Of a stretch of 43,579 nucleotides of DNA, positions 7,291-15,681 are shown in pieces. A program made the position numbers and the translations under genes. Source of the stretch: an uncultured bacterium. Its GTDB lineage: Bacteria > Verrucomicrobiota > Kiritimatiellia > UBA8416 > CAMZLY01. Each line of letters begins with the position of its first letter. Positions within the stretch are counted from its first letter, which is position 1. The DNA lies in the NCBI GenBank assembly GCA_947311825.1, contig CAMZLY010000150.1:1-43579 (forward strand), read 5' to 3'. The notes beneath the pieces were generated by a model that was not told where the DNA came from, searched no databases, and saw only the letters and a program-made list of their open reading frames with translations.

Positions 7291-8473
7291 AATCATCAGC
7301 CTTCATATCACCCAACGCCCCACTTAAACACGCACTTTCGCTAAACACATTAATATCATCCGGCTCTACACCGCCCATTCTAACCGCAACCGGCACTGGT
7401 ACTCTTGTATGCTTGCCCAAAGCTATTGGCACAGGATGATCAGGCAAAACAGCCACATTAACATCATCACCAACAGCAGCAAGCACACGTGCCACAACCC
7501 TAGAATCAAAATCCTCTATTGCCTGAATTTTCAGCTTTAAGTCTTGAGCATGTGACACCTCATCAATAGCTTCTATATGCAAATAAACCAAATCATGCGT
7601 TTTTATAGCCTCTATTGCCGCATCTGCTTTACCCTCATAGTTAGTATCAATATATCCCGTTGCTCCCGAAACATCTACAACATCCATACCAAGCAATCGA
7701 CCAATACCGAAAATAACATCTACCGCAGAAATAACTGCACTGCTTATACCATACTTTTCTTGTAATGTACGAAGATTTCCCGCCTTACCTGCACTCCACG
7801 GCCAAATTCCATTAGCCATCGGTTTCCCCTCTGCCGCCAATCTTTTATTAACAGCAAATTCTTCTAATACTGCAGGAGCATCTTTTATCAATTGTGACAA
7901 AACAGCCGCAATCTCTTCACCGGCAACAGATTTGGCCATCGGCAAATGTTCCAACACAACTTCACCATGACTATCGTCCGGTTTATCGGTCTTAACATCT
8001 GCTGTAAACTCAGAACCGCTTAAAACAAGAATATTTCTATAACTAACCCCCGGATAAAAACAAACCTTATCAGAGCCAAAAGCACCATTAAGTTCATCAA
8101 TAAGCTCTAACGCATCAGCAGGATCAATATGCCCCCCCGAAAAATCGGTTATAACACCATCAACCGTTGTAATAAGATTAACCCGTAGAGCCACATCATC
8201 AGGGCCAAGCACAATATTACGCCCAGCAGCCTCCACCGCACCACGCCCACAATATTCTGTAGGTAAGTCACAGCCCAAAACAGACATATTCGCCACTTCA
8301 CTACTAGTAGGAAATTCCTCCGGTAAAGTAAATAACGTCCCACTACGCCCATCACTAGCGATTGAATCCATTGCAGGTGTTGCCGCATATTCCAACGGAG
8401 TCGTCCCATTCAACTCCGCAATCGGTTCATCAGCCATCCCATCAGGTAAAAAAATTATCGTTTTATTTGCCAT
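7262..8473 (-). CDS. apgM: Cofactor-independent phosphoglycerate mutase, archaeal type
   Basis: 403 residues from the ATG at 8473 (MANKTIIFLPDGMADEPIAEL); the ORF track starts three codons earlier at TTG. An AGGGG lies upstream but is spaced poorly for either start. It interconverts 3- and 2-phosphoglycerate in glycolysis and gluconeogenesis. Alkaline-phosphatase-fold features of the archaeal-type family are visible: the metal-binding LPDGMAD start, PLEYAATPAMDSIAS, the SEVANMSVLGCD region with the catalytic Ser, HIEAIDEVSHA and LPDHPVP near the C-terminus. It is convergent with the LolD-like gene. The family assignment is firm. Confidence 0.92.
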   Translation of the reverse strand: MANKTIIFLPDGMADEPIAELNGTTPLEYAATPAMDSIASDGRSGTLFTLPEEFPTSSEVANMSVLGCDLPTEYCGRGAVEAAGRNIVLGPDDVALRVNLITTVDGVITDFSGGHIDPADALELIDELNGAFGSDKVCFYPGVSYRNILVLSGSEFTADVKTDKPDDSHGEVVLEHLPMAKSVAGEEIAAVLSQLIKDAPAVLEEFAVNKRLAAEGKPMANGIWPWSAGKAGNLRTLQEKYGISSAVISAVDVIFGIGRLLGMDVVDVSGATGYIDTNYEGKADAAIEAIKTHDLVYLHIEAIDEVSHAQDLKLKIQAIEDFDSRVVARVLAAVGDDVNVAVLPDHPVPIALGKHTRVPVPVAVRMGGVEPDDINVFSESACLSGALGDMKADDFMNLLFLQQ

Positions 8474-8571
8474 ATCTATCAATAACCCCTATTCTTAAAA
8501 TCAAATTCTGCACGAATATAACACACCACTCGGCAACATATACAGCTTTTTCTTATTTTTATTATTCCTCA

Positions 8572-8589
8572 GAAATCTGCGAAATCTGC
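8572..8589. repeat. Nonamer direct repeat GAAATCTGC x2
   Basis: Two exact adjacent copies of GAAATCTGC in the apgM-trpS gap, continuing as GGATGTCTC. The sequence resembles the nonamer arrays in scpB, aroA and near 40268. Confidence 0.6.
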
Positions 8590-8687
8590 GGATGTCTCTC
8601 TTTTTTCTTTATCAAACCATCATATATTTGCTATTAATATCAAATTACTTAAAACAACATAACTAAGAATATAAAAAGAGGATACAC

Positions 8688-9650
8688 ATGAGAGCACTTT
8701 CAGGAATACAACCGTCAGGAAAACTGCATATCGGAAACTATTTTGGGATGATGCTTCCGGCTATTGAGCTACAAAATCAGGGTGAAGCATTTTACTTTAT
8801 AGCCAACTACCATGCACTAACCTCCGTTTCCGACCCCAACAAATTACGCGAAGACACCTTAGATGTCGCACTAACATTCCTTGCCTGCGGACTAGATCCT
8901 GAAAAAGCGGTATTCTACCGGCAAAGTGACATACCGGAAATCAACGAATTAGCTTGGATACTTTCCATAGTTACCCCCATGGGGCTGCTTGAACGCTGTC
9001 ATTCCTATAAAGATAAAATTGCTAAAGGTATTCCGGCAAACCATGCACTCTTCGCCTACCCCGTTCTAATGGCTGCTGATATTTTATCTGTACAATCCAC
9101 TACTGTACCTGTTGGCAAGGATCAAAAACAACATGTAGAAGTAACCCGCGATATTGCAATAAAGTTCAACAACCAGTTTGGAAAAGTTTTCACCATACCC
9201 GAAGCAGCTATTCGTTCAGAAGTCGCAATAGTGCCAGGTATTGATGGACAAAAAATGTCTAAATCTTACGACAATCACATTGAAATATTCGGTGCCAAGA
9301 AAGCTACAAAAAAACGAATCATGAAAATTGTAACCGATTGTGCCGAACTAGAAGACGTAAAAAATCCAGACACCTGCAACGTAGTAGCCTTATATAAACT
9401 ATTTGCATCAGACACAGACATTGCAACTATGGAAGAGCATTACAAAGCTGGCGGATATGGATATGGAACAGCTAAAAAAGTACTGTTTGAAGCAATGTGG
9501 GAATATTTTGCACCATTTAGAGAAAAACGTGAAGAACTTGAAAATAATTTGGACTATGTGGAATCGGTTTTACAAGACGGTGCAACCCGTGCACGCACTG
9601 AACTCACAAAAACACTTGATGCAGCACGCAAAGCCGTAGGACTCTGCTAA
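8688..9650 (+). CDS. trpS: Tryptophanyl-tRNA synthetase
   Basis: 320 residues, a normal short bacterial TrpS. It charges tRNA-Trp in the cytoplasm. The class I signatures are present: SGIQPSGKLHIGN with HIGN at 14-17, and GQKMSKSYDN (KMSKS) in the second half. The tryptophan-pocket region includes ANYHALTS and PVLMAADIL. AGAGGA is well placed before the ATG. It begins a run of plus-strand genes but is separated from scpA by a 56-bp repeat-bearing spacer. Confidence 0.97.
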   Translation: MRALSGIQPSGKLHIGNYFGMMLPAIELQNQGEAFYFIANYHALTSVSDPNKLREDTLDVALTFLACGLDPEKAVFYRQSDIPEINELAWILSIVTPMGLLERCHSYKDKIAKGIPANHALFAYPVLMAADILSVQSTTVPVGKDQKQHVEVTRDIAIKFNNQFGKVFTIPEAAIRSEVAIVPGIDGQKMSKSYDNHIEIFGAKKATKKRIMKIVTDCAELEDVKNPDTCNVVALYKLFASDTDIATMEEHYKAGGYGYGTAKKVLFEAMWEYFAPFREKREELENNLDYVESVLQDGATRARTELTKTLDAARKAVGLC

Positions 9651-9653
9651 TAA

Positions 9654-9692
9654 AGTTATCAGTAACTTGTTATAACTGATGACTGATAACTG
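9654..9692. repeat. Inverted and heptamer repeat between trpS and scpA
   Basis: A perfect 10-bp inverted repeat, AGTTATCAGT (9654-9663) and ACTGATAACT (9682-9691), built from overlapping heptamers (ACTGATG, ACTGATA). It ends 15 bp before the scpA start. The hairpin has no following T-run. Confidence 0.8.
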
Positions 9693-9706
9693 AAAGCTTT
9701 AAAAAA

Positions 9707-10528
9707 ATGGCAACAACTGACTACAAAGTAGAATTAGAGGTGTTTGAAGGTCCCCTAGACCTACTGCTTTACCTAATCAAAAAAGATGAAGTTGATATAT
9801 ATGATATCCCTATTGAAAAGGTAACGGCTCAATATATGGAATACCTTAACCTAATGCGTATGCTTGATCTTAATATCGCCGGCGAATTCATTGTTATGGC
9901 GGCAACATTAATGCTAATTAAAAGTCGTATGCTACTTCCCGTAGAAGAGCGTACCGACGAAGAAGATGAAGAAGAAGGTGACGATCCACGCTGGGAACTG
10001 GTAAGGCAGCTTGTAGAATATAAAAAATTTAAAGATGCCGCCGGACGACTACAGGATAACGAGCTACACCAAGAAGATATTTTCGGCATTGGCGGACAAG
10101 TCTTATCATTGGCATCTGACGAAAGCAGTGTCGTTCTCCACGATGTAAGTATCTTTGATCTCATTGCGGCCTTTGATGACGTAATAAAAAATGCCGTAAC
10201 TAACGAAATCGGTGAAATTGTCGGGGACAGTATTACTGTCGCAGATAAGATTGATTACATTCTAAACATTGTCAAAGAAAAGGAAACAGTATCTTTCATC
10301 TCACTTTTCAAGGGAGAAGAAACACGCAATGGTATAATCTGTACATTTCTGGCTCTATTGGAACTTACCCGCTTACGGCAACTTGATTTAAAACAAAGTA
10401 ATACTTTTGGCGAAATCTTGATTTCAGGAACTGACGAAGAGAAAGAACTTAACGACACAAAAAATGAGGCCATAATCGAAACTCAAGAAGAATTGCAACT
10501 GGAGAACAACAATGAAGAAAATACCTGA
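9707..10528 (+). CDS. scpA: Segregation and condensation protein A
   Basis: 273 residues. ScpA is the kleisin that bridges the SMC heads and binds ScpB, organising and separating chromosomes. The N-terminal helix-turn-helix region carries the family core FEGPLDLLLYLIKKDEVDIYDIPI, then IAGEFIVMAATLMLIKSRMLLP. An acidic linker (DEEDEEEGDD) follows, and the C-terminal winged helix binding the SMC cap is near residues 185-245. No Shine-Dalgarno sequence is visible; instead the AACTGATAACT-type repeat lies 15 bp upstream. The 3' end overlaps scpB by 17 bp. Confidence 0.95.
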   Translation: MATTDYKVELEVFEGPLDLLLYLIKKDEVDIYDIPIEKVTAQYMEYLNLMRMLDLNIAGEFIVMAATLMLIKSRMLLPVEERTDEEDEEEGDDPRWELVRQLVEYKKFKDAAGRLQDNELHQEDIFGIGGQVLSLASDESSVVLHDVSIFDLIAAFDDVIKNAVTNEIGEIVGDSITVADKIDYILNIVKEKETVSFISLFKGEETRNGIICTFLALLELTRLRQLDLKQSNTFGEILISGTDEEKELNDTKNEAIIETQEELQLENNNEENT

Positions 10529-11288
10529 ACTTAAACAAATTATTGGCTCTATGATTTTTGCGAATAAGCGACCATTAACTATTCGCGAAATAAGACGCTG
10601 TATAGTTGAAGTAGCTGAAGAACATGGCGAAGAAATAAAAATTTTTACCGACGTCAAAAATGCCGATATAAAAAATGCACTGGAAGAATTGGTCAAAGAA
10701 CTTGAATTACACCATGTCGGATTCACCATCAAAGAAGTAGCCGGCGGATACCGCCTACAAAGTGATGCCGACTGCGGTATTTGGCTAAAACACATGCTCG
10801 CCATTGACAAGCCCCATCGCCTATCCCGCCCAGCCCTAGAAACTCTTGCCATCATCGCCTACCGCCAACCAGTTGCTCGCTCAGAAATTGAAGGTGTCCG
10901 CGGGGTTGCCGTTGGACACATGATAAAAACACTAATGGAAATGCAGCTGGTAAAAATTGTAGGACGTAGCGATCTACCGGGACGACCACTACTATACGGA
11001 ACGTCACATACATTCCTAGAACATTTTGGACTTAAAGATCTAAAAGAGCTTAATCAAATCGAGCCAATGCTGGTATCTACCGATCTCGGCAAAAAAAAGA
11101 AAAACGATAAGCCAGATGCCGACAACCAAGAACTAGCATTTGAAGACGATGTCGAAGAAATAATAGAAGAAGTTTTAATAAAACCAAAAAAACTAGAAAT
11201 AGCAAGCCTCCCCGAAAAAGATAAGCCTGATCCGACCGATCAGACAAATCCGACCGATCAGACAGATCCGTCCGATACTGATAAATAA
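10512..11288 (+). CDS. scpB: Segregation and condensation protein B
   Basis: 258 residues. ScpB dimerises through two winged-helix domains and clamps ScpA in the SMC complex. Recognisable segments are IGSMIFANKRPLTIREIRR, VAGGYRLQSDADCGIWLKHML, the strongly conserved LSRPALETLAIIAYRQPVARSEIEGVRG, GRSDLPGRPLLYGTSHTFLEHFGL and KELNQIEPM. The last ~60 residues form a charged tail that ends in repeated Asp-Pro-Thr-Asp-Gln-Thr units. These are encoded by a nonamer tandem array, so the tail probably grew by repeat expansion. It is translationally coupled to scpA. Confidence 0.95.
   Translation: MKKIPELKQIIGSMIFANKRPLTIREIRRCIVEVAEEHGEEIKIFTDVKNADIKNALEELVKELELHHVGFTIKEVAGGYRLQSDADCGIWLKHMLAIDKPHRLSRPALETLAIIAYRQPVARSEIEGVRGVAVGHMIKTLMEMQLVKIVGRSDLPGRPLLYGTSHTFLEHFGLKDLKELNQIEPMLVSTDLGKKKKNDKPDADNQELAFEDDVEEIIEEVLIKPKKLEIASLPEKDKPDPTDQTNPTDQTDPSDTDK
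11230..11283 (+). repeat. In-frame nonamer array at the 3' end of scpB
   Basis: Six 9-bp units in register with codons: ATCCGACCG, ATCAGACAA, ATCCGACCG, ATCAGACAG, ATCCGTCCG, ATACTGATA. They encode the repeated Asp-Pro-Thr-Asp-Gln-Thr tail. Confidence 0.85.
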
Positions 11289-11289
11289 C

Positions 11290-11310
11290 AACTGATAACT
11301 ATAAACTATA
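11290..11310. repeat. Heptamer repeat before tyrA
   Basis: AACTGAT, AACTATA, AACTATA in tandem, ending six bp before the tyrA ATG. The AACTGATAACT core (11290-11300) is shared with the cmk leader (13682-13692) and, except for its first base, with the scpA leader. Confidence 0.75.
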
Positions 11311-11315
11311 TAAAC

Positions 11316-12176
11316 ATGAAAAAACTAAGCATCATAGGCCTTGGACTAATGGGCGGCTCACTCGGACTTGCGGCAAAACGCTGTAATATTGCCGATGAAG
11401 TATGCGGCTATGCACGTCGTGAAGAGACCCGTATCCAAGCACTGGAAATGAAGGCTGTTGACTCTACAACCGACTCCATATTAGAGTCAATCAAAGATGC
11501 TAATATCGTAATCTTCTGCCTGCCCGTCCTTACCATCTGTGATTTCATCAAAAAATCAGCAAACGCCTTTGCTCCAAACTGTATTGTTACAGACGTAGGT
11601 AGTACAAAATCCGAAATAATGAACACCGTATCACCTTTATTCCAAGACTCTAACGCCGAATTTATAGGAAGCCACCCTATTGCAGGATCAGATGAGACAG
11701 GACTGGCTGCCGCAACTATTGACCTTTATCAAGATGCAATGGTAGTTATAACCCCCCCTAAAAAAACTAGTAACAAAACAGAAGAACTAGTAAATTTCTG
11801 GGAGAATCTAGGTTCAATAACATCAATAATGAACGCTAAACAGCACGATCAGATAATGGCTAAAACGAGCCACCTCCCGCACATAATAGCTGCTATTCTA
11901 GTTGATACAGTACTCAATCCAAACAATAACAATCATGAACCAAACAACACGGCATCATTTTGTGGCGGTGGTTTTCTAGATACTACACGCATTGCCGGAG
12001 GTTCTGCGGAAATATGGTACGACATAGTAAAAAGCAATAAAACCTCCATAATCGAGGAACTTAACACCTTTTCATCTGTTATAAATAACTTTCAAACAGA
12101 CTTAGAAAATGATAACTTTGAAAAAATACGAACTTTTTTAGCCGATAACATGGAGAGAAGAAAAAAGATTAAGTAG
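11316..12176 (+). CDS. tyrA: Prephenate dehydrogenase
   Basis: 286 residues. It oxidatively decarboxylates prephenate to 4-hydroxyphenylpyruvate using NAD(P)+, toward tyrosine. The Rossmann motif is at the start (IIGLGLMGGSLG), followed by DVGSTK (residues about 91-96) and the substrate-binding SHPIAGSDETG. Then comes the helical dimerisation domain with HDQIMAKTSHLPHIIA. There is no ACT or chorismate mutase domain. An arogenate-using variant cannot be excluded. The start has no evident Shine-Dalgarno sequence, only heptamer repeats. aroA follows 74 bp later, so the aromatic genes are grouped. Confidence 0.93.
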   Translation: MKKLSIIGLGLMGGSLGLAAKRCNIADEVCGYARREETRIQALEMKAVDSTTDSILESIKDANIVIFCLPVLTICDFIKKSANAFAPNCIVTDVGSTKSEIMNTVSPLFQDSNAEFIGSHPIAGSDETGLAAATIDLYQDAMVVITPPKKTSNKTEELVNFWENLGSITSIMNAKQHDQIMAKTSHLPHIIAAILVDTVLNPNNNNHEPNNTASFCGGGFLDTTRIAGGSAEIWYDIVKSNKTSIIEELNTFSSVINNFQTDLENDNFEKIRTFLADNMERRKKIK

Positions 12177-12198
12177 TTACCTATCTCTAAGAGGTAAC
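12176..12198. other. Hairpin between tyrA and aroA
   Basis: Stem GTTACCT / AGGTAAC with a nine-base loop, overlapping the tyrA stop region. There is no T-run, so it is not a clear terminator. Confidence 0.4.
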
Positions 12199-12250
12199 AC
12201 CCTAGCAAGCTACAAAAAACTGCTGGACACTTAAATAAGGACTTAAACAA

Positions 12251-13591
12251 ATGAGCATAACAATTACGCCATCAAAAAAAATAAATGGAATCATTGAAGT
12301 ACCCGGAGATAAAAGCATTTCGCATCGCCTTGCAATGCTCTGCGCTCTGGCAAACGGAACATCAGAAATTAATAATTTCTTATGCAGCGAAGACTGTCTT
12401 AACACCTTACATGCCGTTGAAAAACTAGGTGCAAAAATCAAGCAACAAGACAAACATATAACTATTACCGGTACGGGCGGTAAATTCACCCAACCATCAC
12501 GCTACTTAGATATGGGTAACTCAGGAACCGGTATGCGACTACTCTGCGGTCTACTTGCCGGACAAGGCTTCTCCGCAACACTTATCGGTGACGAATCCCT
12601 TTCGTCAAGACCAATGAAAAGAATCAGCTCCCCATTAGAACTTATGGGAGCAAAAATAGAACTAACCGGTGACCGAGGCTGTGCCCCCATTAAAATTACC
12701 GGAGGAATATTAAATGGCATAACCTACTCGCTACCAATGGCTTCTGCACAGGTAAAGTCCGCAATATTACTTGCCGGACTATTCGCAAAAGGCACAACAG
12801 AAGTAATTGAGCCAAAAGAAACTCGTGATCACACAGAACAAATATTTAAAGCTATGGGAATACCTGTCAGAATAGACGGCCTTTCAGTTTCTATCATAGG
12901 CTATGCCGGAGGTTCAATTCCACTAACACCCGGCAACTGGCAAGTACCAGGAGACTTCTCATCTGCAGCCTTCTGGATTACCGCTGCCGCTTGTCGTAAA
13001 GGTGCAACCGTAACCATAAAAAATGTCGGACTAAATAAACGCCGCACAGCCTTGGTTGACGTTCTGCGTCGTATGGGTACTGATATTGAATGCATCCCTC
13101 ATGATACCGACAACTGCGAACCCATTGGCAATATAACTGTAAAAGGCAATCAACTATCCGGCACCGAAATATCCGGCAACGAGATACCAAACCTTATCGA
13201 CGAGCTACCACTAGTAGCCGTTGCCGGAGCTTTAGCCACCGGTAAAACTATTATTAGTGATGCCGCTGAACTCAGAGTAAAAGAAACCGACCGCATTGCA
13301 ACAGTTGCCACAAACCTGAAAAAACTGGGCGTTGCCGTAGAAGAAAAAGCTGACGGTATGATTATAACCGGCCCTAATAAAATCAACGGCAATATAACTC
13401 TGGATAGTTACGGAGATCATCGCATCGCCATGGCTATGGCTGTTTTATCACAACATGCTAATGCACCAGTACAGATAAACAACACTGACTGCATTGCCAC
13501 ATCTTACCCTGATTTTGAGAAAGACTTAATTTCATTAACCCAAACAAATCGGTCCAATCAGTCAGATCGGACAGATAATAACAGTTTATAA
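12251..13591 (+). CDS. aroA: 3-phosphoshikimate 1-carboxyvinyltransferase (EPSP synthase)
   Basis: 446 residues. It condenses phosphoenolpyruvate with shikimate 3-phosphate, the sixth shikimate-pathway step. Family signatures are VPGDKSISHRLAML (PEP/S3P-binding Lys and Ser), MGNSGTGMRLLCGLLAG, LSSRPMKR, ASAQVKSAILLAGL, VPGDFSSAAFW, LRVKETDRI and YGDHRIAMAM. An NSGTGMR-type first PEP loop (Gly where E. coli has Gly96) is seen. The last 15 or so residues (QTNRSNQSDRTDNN) lie outside the fold and are encoded by the same type of nonamer repeat as the ScpB tail. Confidence 0.97.
   Translation: MSITITPSKKINGIIEVPGDKSISHRLAMLCALANGTSEINNFLCSEDCLNTLHAVEKLGAKIKQQDKHITITGTGGKFTQPSRYLDMGNSGTGMRLLCGLLAGQGFSATLIGDESLSSRPMKRISSPLELMGAKIELTGDRGCAPIKITGGILNGITYSLPMASAQVKSAILLAGLFAKGTTEVIEPKETRDHTEQIFKAMGIPVRIDGLSVSIIGYAGGSIPLTPGNWQVPGDFSSAAFWITAAACRKGATVTIKNVGLNKRRTALVDVLRRMGTDIECIPHDTDNCEPIGNITVKGNQLSGTEISGNEIPNLIDELPLVAVAGALATGKTIISDAAELRVKETDRIATVATNLKKLGVAVEEKADGMIITGPNKINGNITLDSYGDHRIAMAMAVLSQHANAPVQINNTDCIATSYPDFEKDLISLTQTNRSNQSDRTDNNSL
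13547..13582 (+). repeat. In-frame nonamer array at the 3' end of aroA
   Basis: Four 9-bp units, AATCGGTCC, AATCAGTCA, GATCGGACA, GATAATAAC, just before the stop codon. They are related in sequence and period to the scpB array. Confidence 0.75.
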
Positions 13592-13609
13592 CACTAACCA
13601 AAAGGAGGT

Positions 13610-13700
13610 AGAAGTCAGAAACCAGAAGTCAAAACAACCGGCAACGCTTTACATAGCAATGCAGATGTACCAACAACTCACAACTGATAACTGACAACTT
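13610..13700. repeat. Two heptamer arrays in the aroA-cmk spacer
   Basis: AGAAGTC, AGAAACC, AGAAGTC at 13610-13630 and ACAACTC, ACAACTG, ATAACTG, ACAACTT at 13673-13700. The second array contains the AACTGATAACT core 12 bp before the cmk ATG. Confidence 0.85.
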
Positions 13701-13704
13701 TAAA

Positions 13705-14361
13705 ATGAACAATGTAATCGCAATAGACGGGCCAGCCGCATCAGGAAAATCAACCGTAGCCAAGCGTGTTGCAAAGATAACAGGAGGTCTATACGTAGAT
13801 TCCGGTGCACTCTACCGAGCAATAACTTGGCAAGCACTACAAGAAAACATTGATACCACAAACTTCGCTGCAAATGCTAAACTTGCACAATCAATCCAGC
13901 CAGACTTTTTCGTGCAAGATAATGCTGTTTGCTTTAAAATAGGCGGACAGGAACTTAACGAGGAACTACGAACACCGGACATCAATCATCATGTAAGTTT
14001 TATCGCCGCTACCCCGGAAGCAAGAGATGTAGTTGTTGCATGGCTCCGAAAAATGCCGGAACTAGGCAACCTTGTAATGGAAGGCCGTGATATTGGGACT
14101 GCCGTATTCCCAAATGCAAAAAATAAATTTTACCTCGATGCTTCACCGGAAGAACGAGCCAAGCGACGTCATGCAGAACAAGCCAGCAACGAAGGCAAAC
14201 AAAGTATAACCGAGATTAACTCATCATTACAACGTCGCGATAAAATAGACAGTAGCCGTAAAAAAGATCCATTAAAAATTGCCGATGATGCCATAACAAT
14301 TGATTCAACAGGCAAAAGTATTGACGATGTAGTCGATATTATTTGCAAAAACAGTAAATAA
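13705..14361 (+). CDS. cmk: Cytidylate kinase
   Basis: 218 residues. It phosphorylates CMP and dCMP with ATP. The P-loop is IDGPAASGKSTVAK at residues 6-19, followed by VDSGALYRAITW, VMEGRDIGTAVFPNA (CMP-binding region with the catalytic Arg and Asp) and LDASPEERAKRRHAE with the lid arginines. The aroA-cmk neighbourhood is common in bacteria. The usual rpsA partner is missing; a zinc-ribbon methyltransferase follows 15 bp downstream. No Shine-Dalgarno sequence is seen before the ATG, only the heptamer array. Confidence 0.95.
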   Translation: MNNVIAIDGPAASGKSTVAKRVAKITGGLYVDSGALYRAITWQALQENIDTTNFAANAKLAQSIQPDFFVQDNAVCFKIGGQELNEELRTPDINHHVSFIAATPEARDVVVAWLRKMPELGNLVMEGRDIGTAVFPNAKNKFYLDASPEERAKRRHAEQASNEGKQSITEINSSLQRRDKIDSSRKKDPLKIADDAITIDSTGKSIDDVVDIICKNSK

Positions 14362-14376
14362 ACAGATCAAAAGATT

Positions 14377-15138
14377 ATGAGCTGGACCTGCCCGCACCAA
14401 ATAAAAAGTAACTTCTGTAATTTACAGAGAATTGAATGTAAACCCGGCGTAGGTGGATGTGTTTTGGCAAAGAAATTTAATTTTGTTGAAGACAATATAA
14501 CAAAACAACAAAATCTATGCCCATTATGCGACAACAACAGCTCAATATTTTATCAGAACAACAAACAACTTTATTATCAATGTAAAAATTGCTATGGAAT
14601 ATTTGTCCCACCGGATCAACGCCCGAATAGAGAATCTGAGCTAACTCGCTACGAACAGCATAATAATAATGTCGAAGATGCTGGCTATCAAAAGTTTGTA
14701 TTCCCTATTACATCATCCATAATGCGTGATTTTCCCACAAATAGTACAGGTTTAGATTTCGGTGCAGGTACAGGCCCGGTAATTTCAAAAATATTAGATG
14801 ACAACAATTATTCCATAAAACAGTATGACCCATTCTTTCATAATCACCCAGAATTACTAAATAATAAGTACAACTATATCGCCTGCTGTGAAGTAATTGA
14901 ACATTTCTATAATCCAAATAAAGAATTCAAACTTCTAAACAATCTACTACTTCCAGACGGTAAACTATACTGCATGACTGATATATATAATAAAACCATC
15001 AACTTTGACAAATGGTACTACAAAAACGATCCGACACACGTGTTTATTTATCAACAAGAAACAATAAACTGGATAAAAGATAATTTTAGTTTCTCAAAGG
15101 TCACAATCGATAAACGGTTAATTACGTGGGAAAAGTAA
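14377..15138 (+). CDS. Class I SAM-dependent methyltransferase with cysteine-rich N-terminus
   Basis: 253 residues. Residues 1-38 hold a compact cysteine/histidine pattern (TCPHQ, FC, EC.PG..GCVL) that looks like a separate small module. Residues about 48-70 form a zinc ribbon (CPLC and YYQCKNCYGIFV) typical of Methyltransf_23-type enzymes. The Rossmann core follows: GLDFGAGTGPVISKIL binds SAM, QYDPFF is the acidic end of strand 2, and CCEVIEHFYNP is motif IV, after which come LLLPDGKLYCMTDIY and the catalytic-type DPTHVFIYQ. The substrate is unknown. A UPF0280-like remnant directly follows, so the N-terminal module and the enzyme may have been joined by rearrangement. Confidence 0.82.
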   Translation: MSWTCPHQIKSNFCNLQRIECKPGVGGCVLAKKFNFVEDNITKQQNLCPLCDNNSSIFYQNNKQLYYQCKNCYGIFVPPDQRPNRESELTRYEQHNNNVEDAGYQKFVFPITSSIMRDFPTNSTGLDFGAGTGPVISKILDDNNYSIKQYDPFFHNHPELLNNKYNYIACCEVIEHFYNPNKEFKLLNNLLLPDGKLYCMTDIYNKTINFDKWYYKNDPTHVFIYQQETINWIKDNFSFSKVTIDKRLITWEK

Positions 15139-15169
15139 ACTTATTGACAACACCACATACATATTTTAA

Positions 15170-15487
15170 CTTGAATACAGATACAAACAACTTCGTAGTG
15201 GAGAAATTAGCGTTGCCGACAAAAAAGCAAGAACAGGCTCTCTCTCATCATACAAAAAAGCTCCTCTTGTCATGGGGATCTTTTCAGGCACAGAAAAACT
15301 CAACAATGAACTGGCCTTCGTAATCGAAGAAGCCGACACCCCTCTCGCAATCTGCTCATCTTCAGGACGCATGGGGCATTCCACAAGCCTGGGCAACTGC
15401 GATCTTGCAACATTAGTTGCAAAAGGTGCGGCCCTAGCTGATGCCGCGGCTACGCAGGCAGCTAATCTTGTAAAAACAGACAGGTAA
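15170..15487 (+). pseudogene. C-terminal remnant of a UPF0280 (ApbE-related) family gene
   Basis: An open frame of 105 codons whose product matches only the C-terminal part of the UPF0280 family: SGEISVADKK, then MGIFSGTEK, EEADTPLAICSSSGRMGHS, and CDLATLVAKGAALADAAATQAANLV. UPF0280 proteins are normally over twice as long. The first ~100 residues are missing, and a stop at 15167 closes the frame upstream. The only internal ATG is at 15272. The methyltransferase gene occupies the place where the N-terminal half should be. A short functional protein from 15272 (71 residues) is possible but unlikely. Confidence 0.7.
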
Positions 15488-15594
15488 ACGATGTCCCAGT
15501 AGTCAACCCCGTATCCATAAGCTTAATCCTCACAATAAACGGCACAAATATCGGCCCAGAGAACCGATTTCCACCCCCGTACAGTGCTCTTGAC

Positions 15595-15652
15595 AACGGT
15601 GTTCTGCACCGTTCCCTGTCACAACTCATCCCTACCGACCTTGTGTCGGTAG
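15595..15652. terminator. Paired hairpins between convergent genes
   Basis: Two perfect stems: AACGGTG-TTCTG-CACCGTT (15595-15613) and CTACCGAC-CTTGT-GTCGGTAG (15632-15652). They lie between the plus-strand pseudogene and the minus-strand nagA 3' end, where a bidirectional mRNA end is expected. Neither has a U-tract, so intrinsic termination is uncertain. Confidence 0.4.
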
Positions 15653-15681
15653 AGATAAAGATTTATAAAGAAAAATGATGA

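Noticed and set aside
15126-15323. 65-aa ORF after the methyltransferase
   Set aside because: It overlaps the UPF0280 remnant in another frame, and only the other frame has recognisable family motifs.
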